Assembly: GCF_021730395.1 (NCBI RefSeq) | Contig: NC_069378.1 | Span: 46,203,001 to 46,267,000 of the forward strand | Length of the DNA: 64,000 nucleotides | From: Mercenaria mercenaria | Taxonomy: Eukaryota; Mollusca; Bivalvia; Venerida; Veneridae | Direction of reading: 5' to 3' | Shown here: positions 59,641 through 64,000 of the stretch, piece after piece | How positions within the stretch are numbered: the stretch's first letter is position 1 | Layout: every line of letters starts with the position of its first letter | The notes under the pieces: generated by a model | Database searches by the model: none | Seen by the model: only the letters and a program-made list of their open reading frames with translations | Told to the model about the DNA's origin: nothing | Translations under genes and position numbers: made by a program

Positions 59641-59818
59641 TGGTGGCTTATCATGAATTTTTATATAATCGGGATTCTCACATGCAGATTGGAAAAGTCA
59701 TAGATTTTTGGAAAACGTCGGAGTGGATGTAGATAGGGTGTTTTGATATATTTGGTGGTCAATGGTCTGGTTTCTTAAAAGACTGGCTTTAAGGATGGGT
59801 GCATGGAGGTTGACATTC

Positions 59819-60041
59819 TTAACCTTTAGCCTGCTAAATTTCTTAAATGGATTGGTCCATCATTCAATTTGGGCAGTACCACTTTGACTTAGGTTTCAAA
59901 GAGGTTTTCACAGTAAATTTACGGACTGAATAGCCAACAGTGCAGACCATGTTCAGCTTAATCCACAGACATGCAGACTGATCTTGGTCTGCACTGGTCG
60001 CAAAGGCAGAAGCTCTTGCTACCAGCAGGCTAAATGTTTAA
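59819..60041 (+). mobile_element. P2 MITE downstream of beta-catenin
   Basis: Ends TTAACCTTTAGCCTGCTAAA and AGCAGGCTAAATGTTTAA. The central palindrome (GACCATGTTCAGC.., GACTGATCTTGGTCTGCACT) is diverged. Opposite orientation to the intronic copies. Confidence 0.8.
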
Positions 60042-60299
60042 CAGATTCCGGAAAATAAGATTTTGTTCTTAAAATTTTATTACAATTTTAAATAACAATG
60101 AGATAATAAATAGAAAAAGTGGAAGACCACTGGTTGCCCAACACAACATAAATGAAAAGAGGTGATGGCTCGGTTTGATTTGAGCTTGTTCATGGACAAT
60201 AGTGGAAATGTAAGCTACTGTCGATGCCTGCTAGCCCTTGGTTGAGCAGAACTCGACAATCATCTTTCCTTCAAGAAAATACTGAGACAATATCGCTCG

Positions 60300-61195
60300 G
60301 CTTTTTATGCCACCGAAGGGAGGCATATCTGTCAGTCTGTCGGTCTGTCCGCAATTTTCGTGTCCGGTCCATATCTTTGTCATCGATGGATGGATTTTCA
60401 AATAACTTGGCATGAATGTGTACCACAGTAAGACGACGTGCAGTGCGCAAGACCCAGGTCCGTAGCTCAAAGGTCAAGGTCACACTTAGACGTTAAAGGA
60501 TAGTGCATTGATGGGCGTGTCCGGTCCATATCTTTGTCATCGATGGATGGATTTTCAAATAACTTGGCAAGAATGTGTACCACAGTAAGACGACGTGCAG
60601 TGCGCAAGACCCAGGTCCGTAGCTCAAAGGTCAAGGTCACACTTAGACGTTAAAGGATAGTGCATTAATGGGCGTGTCCGGTCCATATCTTTGTCATCGA
60701 TGGATGGATTTTCAAATAACTGGGCATGAATGTGTACCACAGTAAGACGACGTGTCCTGCGCAAGACCCAGGTTCGTAGCTCAAAGGTTAAGGTCACACT
60801 TAGATGTTAAAGGATAGTGCATTGATGGGTGTGTCCGGTCCATATCTTTGTCATCGATGGATGGATTTTCAAATAACTTGGCATGAATGTGTACCACAAT
60901 AAGACGACGTGTCACACGCAAGACCCAGGTCCATAACTCAAAGGTCAAGGTCACACTTAGACGTTAAAGATCATTTTTCATGATAGTGCATTGATGGGCA
61001 TGTCCGGTCCATATCTTTGTCATTCATGCATGGATTTTAAAATAACTATGCATGAATGTGTGACACAGTAAGATGATGTGTCGTGCGCAAGACCCAGCTC
61101 CGTAGGTCAAAGGTCCTAAACTCTAACATCGGCCATAACTATTCATTCAAAGTGCCATCGGGGGCATGTGTCATCCTACGGAGACAGCTCTTGTT
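60300..61195 (+). repeat. Pearl-like element with five core units
   Basis: Head TTTATGCCACCGAAGGGAGG CAT, containing a small hairpin (ATGCC..GGCAT). Core units of about 156-168 bp start at GTGTCCGGTCCATATCTTTG near 60360, 60517, 60677, 60832 and 61000; each holds 'aagacgacgtg', 'gcgcaagacccaggt' and 'tcaaaggtcaaggtcacacttaga'. The tail is CATCCTACGGAGACAGCTC TTGTTG. Units 1-2 are almost identical, so the array expanded recently. ORFs here are core translations. Confidence 0.8.
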
Positions 61196-61300
61196 GAATT
61201 TTGTTTTAATGCAGAACGGTAATTATTTAGGAGAAATTCAATAAAATTGACTATTAAAAATGTGTGGGAACACTTCAGCTTCACTATTTGAAGAATAAGT

Positions 61301-61835
61301 AGAGCTATCCTACTCACCACGGCGTTGGCATCACACCTTGGTTAAGTTTTTTGTACCAGTCCACATTTTGACAAACTTTCGAGATAATTTGAAACTTTCA
61401 GCATTTGTGTACAATCACCATGTCCAGTTTTAGGCAAGAGTACATAACTCCATCAAGGATTTTGTCTAAATTAAGGTCCCTTTTAACTTACAAATCTTGG
61501 TTAAGTTTTTCGTACCAATTCATATTTTGTGTAAACTGTTTGACATATGGCTTTGAAACCTTTATCACTTGCTTATTAGAACAGTATCTGTAGGCAAGAG
61601 TACATAACTCTGTCAACTAGTTTGGCTGAATTATGGCCCTTTTTGGACTTGGAAATTTGTACAGTTTTCATACAATTCCACGTTTTGTCAAAACTATTTG
61701 ACATGCAGCTTCGAATTTTTGAACACTTGTTTATCATCATGGTCTCCATCTGTGGACAGGAGTACATAACTCTGTCTTTACTATTTTGGTTGAATTCTGG
61801 CCCTTTTTGACCTTTTAGAAACTTCTCGGTATCTG
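61301..61835 (+). repeat. Pearl-like element, three core units
   Basis: Head AGAGCTATCCTACTCACCAC; three units of about 160 bp starting near 61337, 61497 and 61654 ('ttggttaagtttt.gtacca', 'acatttt.gtcaaac', 'ggcaagagtacataactc'). Same family as the single-unit copy at 35750. The tail is not clear. Confidence 0.65.
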
Positions 61836-62137
61836 AACGTGGAGCCAGTATTATGGGATGATATGTTATACTTATTTAATTTGATTGTCTAGGATAATTT
61901 TTGTTGTATATGAGAGGTTCTTGTAATGTATTTGGTTACCTTGATTCCAATGAAAATACTCTAGGAGAAGTAAGCAAGCGCCTTATATAGAAGCCATAAC
62001 TCCAGTCAACAGCAGAGTTTTAGTTTATTTTCTACATACTAGTACAACTACGTTATAGAGCTAAATATAGTTGTCAATGTGGAATATGTATAAACAGACT
62101 GACGTTTAAAATTGGTCGACGCGATATCCTTAAACAC
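61836..62137. other. Spacer between pearl-like elements
   Basis: About 300 bp of unique AT-rich DNA; nothing recognised. Confidence 0.5.
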
Positions 62138-62753
62138 GCTTTTTAGCTCACCTGTCACAAAGTGACAAGGTGAGCTTTTGTGATCACCCTTCGTCCGTCG
62201 TCCGTCGACTGTGCGTGCGTCCGTCAACAATTTCTTGTCTGCATGATAGTGGTTTCATTTATGATTTTATTTTAACCAAACTTGCACACAACTTGTATCA
62301 CCATAAGGTCTCGGTTTCTTTCTTGAACTGGCCAGATCCCATTATGGGTTCCGGAGTTATGGCCCCTGAAAGGGCCAAAATTAGCAATTTTGACCTTGTC
62401 TGCACAATAGCAGCTTTATTTATGATTTGATTTTTACCAAACTTGCACACAACTTGTATCACCATAAGATCTCGGTTCCTTTCTTGAACTGGCCAGATCC
62501 CATTATGGGTTCTAGAGTTATGGCCCCTGAAAGGGCCAAAATTAGGTATTTTGACCTTGTCTGCACAATAGCAGCTTCATTTATGATATGATTTTAACCA
62601 AACTTGCACACAACTTGTATCACCATAAGATCTTGGGTCTTTTCTTGAACAGGCAAGAATTCTTTATGGGTTCCAGAGTTACGGCCCTTGAAAGGGCCAG
62701 AATGAGCTATTTTGACCTTGTCTGCACAACAGCAGCTTCATTTATGATTTTAT
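62138..62753 (+). repeat. Pearl-like element with hairpin head, cut by the next element
   Basis: The head AGCTCACCTGTCACAAAGTG followed by ACAAGGTGAGCT is a clear hairpin. Then CGTCCGTC repeats and four core units of about 155 bp (the 'ttgaccttgtctgcacaatagcag' landmark near 62390, 62550 and 62713). The fourth is interrupted at about 62754 by another element, so its tail must lie beyond the window. Confidence 0.75.
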
Positions 62754-64000
62754 TAGTCCCCTACTGGTTGAAAACCAGTTTTGGGGACTATAGGAATGCT
62801 CTTTTCCGTCATTCCGTCATTCCGTCTTTCCGTCATTCCGTCATTCCATCCGTCCGCAATTTCATGTCCGGTCCATAACTCTGTCATCCATGAAGGGATT
62901 CTAATATTACTTGGCACAAATGTTCCCCATGATGAGACGACGTGTCATGCGCAAAACCCAGACCCCTAGCTCAAAGGTCAAGGCCACAATAGGAGGTCAA
63001 AGGTCAACAGGGCTTTTTTCCTGTCCGGTCCACAACTCTCCCATCCTTGAAGGGATTTTAGTATTACTTGGCACAAATGTTCCCCATGATGAGATGATGT
63101 GTCGTGCGCAAATCCCAGACCCCTAGCTCAAAGGTCAAGGTCACAATTGGAGGTCAAAGGTCAACAGGGCTTTTTTCCTGTCCGGTCCATGACTCTCCCA
63201 TCCATGAAGAGATTTTAATATTACTTGGCACAAATGTTCCCCATGAGGAGACGACGTGTCATGCGCAAAACCTGGACCCCTAGCTTAAAGGTCAAGGTCA
63301 CAATTGGAGGTCAAAGGTCAACAAGGTTTTTTTCCTGTCCGGTCCATAACTCTCCCATCTATGAAGGGATTTTAATATTACTTGGCACAAATGTACCTCA
63401 TAATAAGACGATATGTCATGCACAACTTTCAGACCCCTAGCTCAAAGGTCAAGGTCACACTTAGCAGTCAAATGTTAACATAGCATGAACAGGTTCTGTT
63501 TCGTGTCCGGTCCATAACTCTGACATTCATTAAGGGATTTTAATATTACTTAGCACAAGTGTTCCCCATGATGAGACGACGTGTCATGCGCGAATCCCGG
63601 ACCCCTAGCTCAAAGGTCAAGGTCACAATTGGGGGTCAAAGGTCAACAGAGTTTTTTTCCTGTCCCGTCCATAACTCTGCCATCCATGAAGGGATTTTAA
63701 TATTACTTGGCACAAATGTTTCCCATGATGAGACGACATGTCATGCGCAACACCCAGTACCCTAGCTTAAAGGTCAAGGTCACACTTTGAGATCAAAGGT
63801 CAAGAGGATTTTTTTCCTGTCCGGTCTATAACTTTGTCATGCAAAGCAGGATTTAGATATCAGTTGGCACAAATATTCCCCTGGATGAGACAACATGTCA
63901 TGCGCAAGAACCAGGTCCCTAGGTCTAAGGTCAAGGTCATATTTAAAAGTCAAAGGTCAAATTCAAGAATGACTTTGTATGGAACATTTCTTCTTCATGC
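62754..64000 (+). repeat. Pearl-like element nested in the previous one, runs off the window
   Basis: The head TAGTCCCCTACTGGTTGAAA followed by ACCAGTTTTGGGGACTA forms a hairpin. Then CCGTCATT repeats and at least seven core units of about 155-165 bp from GTCCGGTCCATAACTCT, near 62865, 63023, 63180, 63336, 63500, 63660 and 63817. Each contains 'acttggcacaaatgttcccca', 'gacgacgtgtcatgcgcaa' and 'agctcaaaggtcaaggtcaca'. Its core resembles that of 60300-61195, so the two families are related. The end is not in the window. Confidence 0.8.

Noticed and set aside
62911-63765. Series of ORFs beginning MAQMFPM or MFPMMRRRV
   Set aside because: Translations of successive copies of one tandem core; no coding selection visible.
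60300-64000. Regularly spaced repeats resembling a CRISPR array
   Set aside because: The units are 145-168 bp and contiguous, without unique spacers, and the genome is eukaryotic. They are pearl-like core repeats.

Overview
The window looks like nuclear DNA of a bivalve mollusc, probably a clam-like species. The evidence is an intron-rich, AT-rich landscape, a metazoan beta-catenin gene with short conserved exons, many short terminal-inverted-repeat (TIR) elements, and several arrays of a roughly 145-165 bp core flanked by short hairpin-forming ends, the layout known in bivalves as pearl (Helentron-associated) elements. There are no prokaryotic operons, no CRISPR array and no virus-like element that I recognise.

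Layout. 0-5.4 kb is intergenic or intronic repeat-rich DNA (palindromic MITEs and minisatellites). 5.49-6.32 kb holds a minus-strand first coding exon with a signal peptide and a Cache-like extracellular region, most like orphan class C receptors of the GPR158 type. 10.2 kb carries a minus-strand U1 snRNA copy; two more U1-like copies lie at 15.4 and 21.8 kb in the same orientation. The first two sit in long matching repeat units that differ by private transposon insertions, and the third shares only the U1 and its near flank. From about 15.4 to 26.3 kb the sequence is peculiar: homopolymer smearing relative to its own clean copies elsewhere, which I read as poorly polished assembly rather than biology. 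24.9-31.6 kb is a nested transposon complex: a decayed LINE interrupted by two inverted copies of one TIR element, one of which carries a further TIR insertion. 32.6-35.5 kb is a 2.86 kb TIR element with a repeated internal 15-bp motif. 35.7-42.2 kb holds pearl-like arrays and hAT-like non-autonomous elements with 8-bp target duplications.

The main gene is beta-catenin (armadillo/CTNNB1 orthologue), plus strand, 14 coding exons from 48193 to 56737, coding 823 residues. Every exon joins in frame with GT-AG boundaries. The GSK3/CK1 phosphodegron, the alpha-catenin-binding segment, the 12-repeat armadillo domain, the RRxS site and the C-terminal DTDL motif are all visible. A promoter-like block with NRF1-like and YY1-like motifs and a good splice donor lies at about 32.0 kb and could be its distant 5' untranslated exon; this is inference. 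The 3' UTR appears long and AT-rich (up to about 59.6 kb). Downstream, 60.3-64 kb is a run of pearl-like tandem-core elements, one nested in another and running off the window end.
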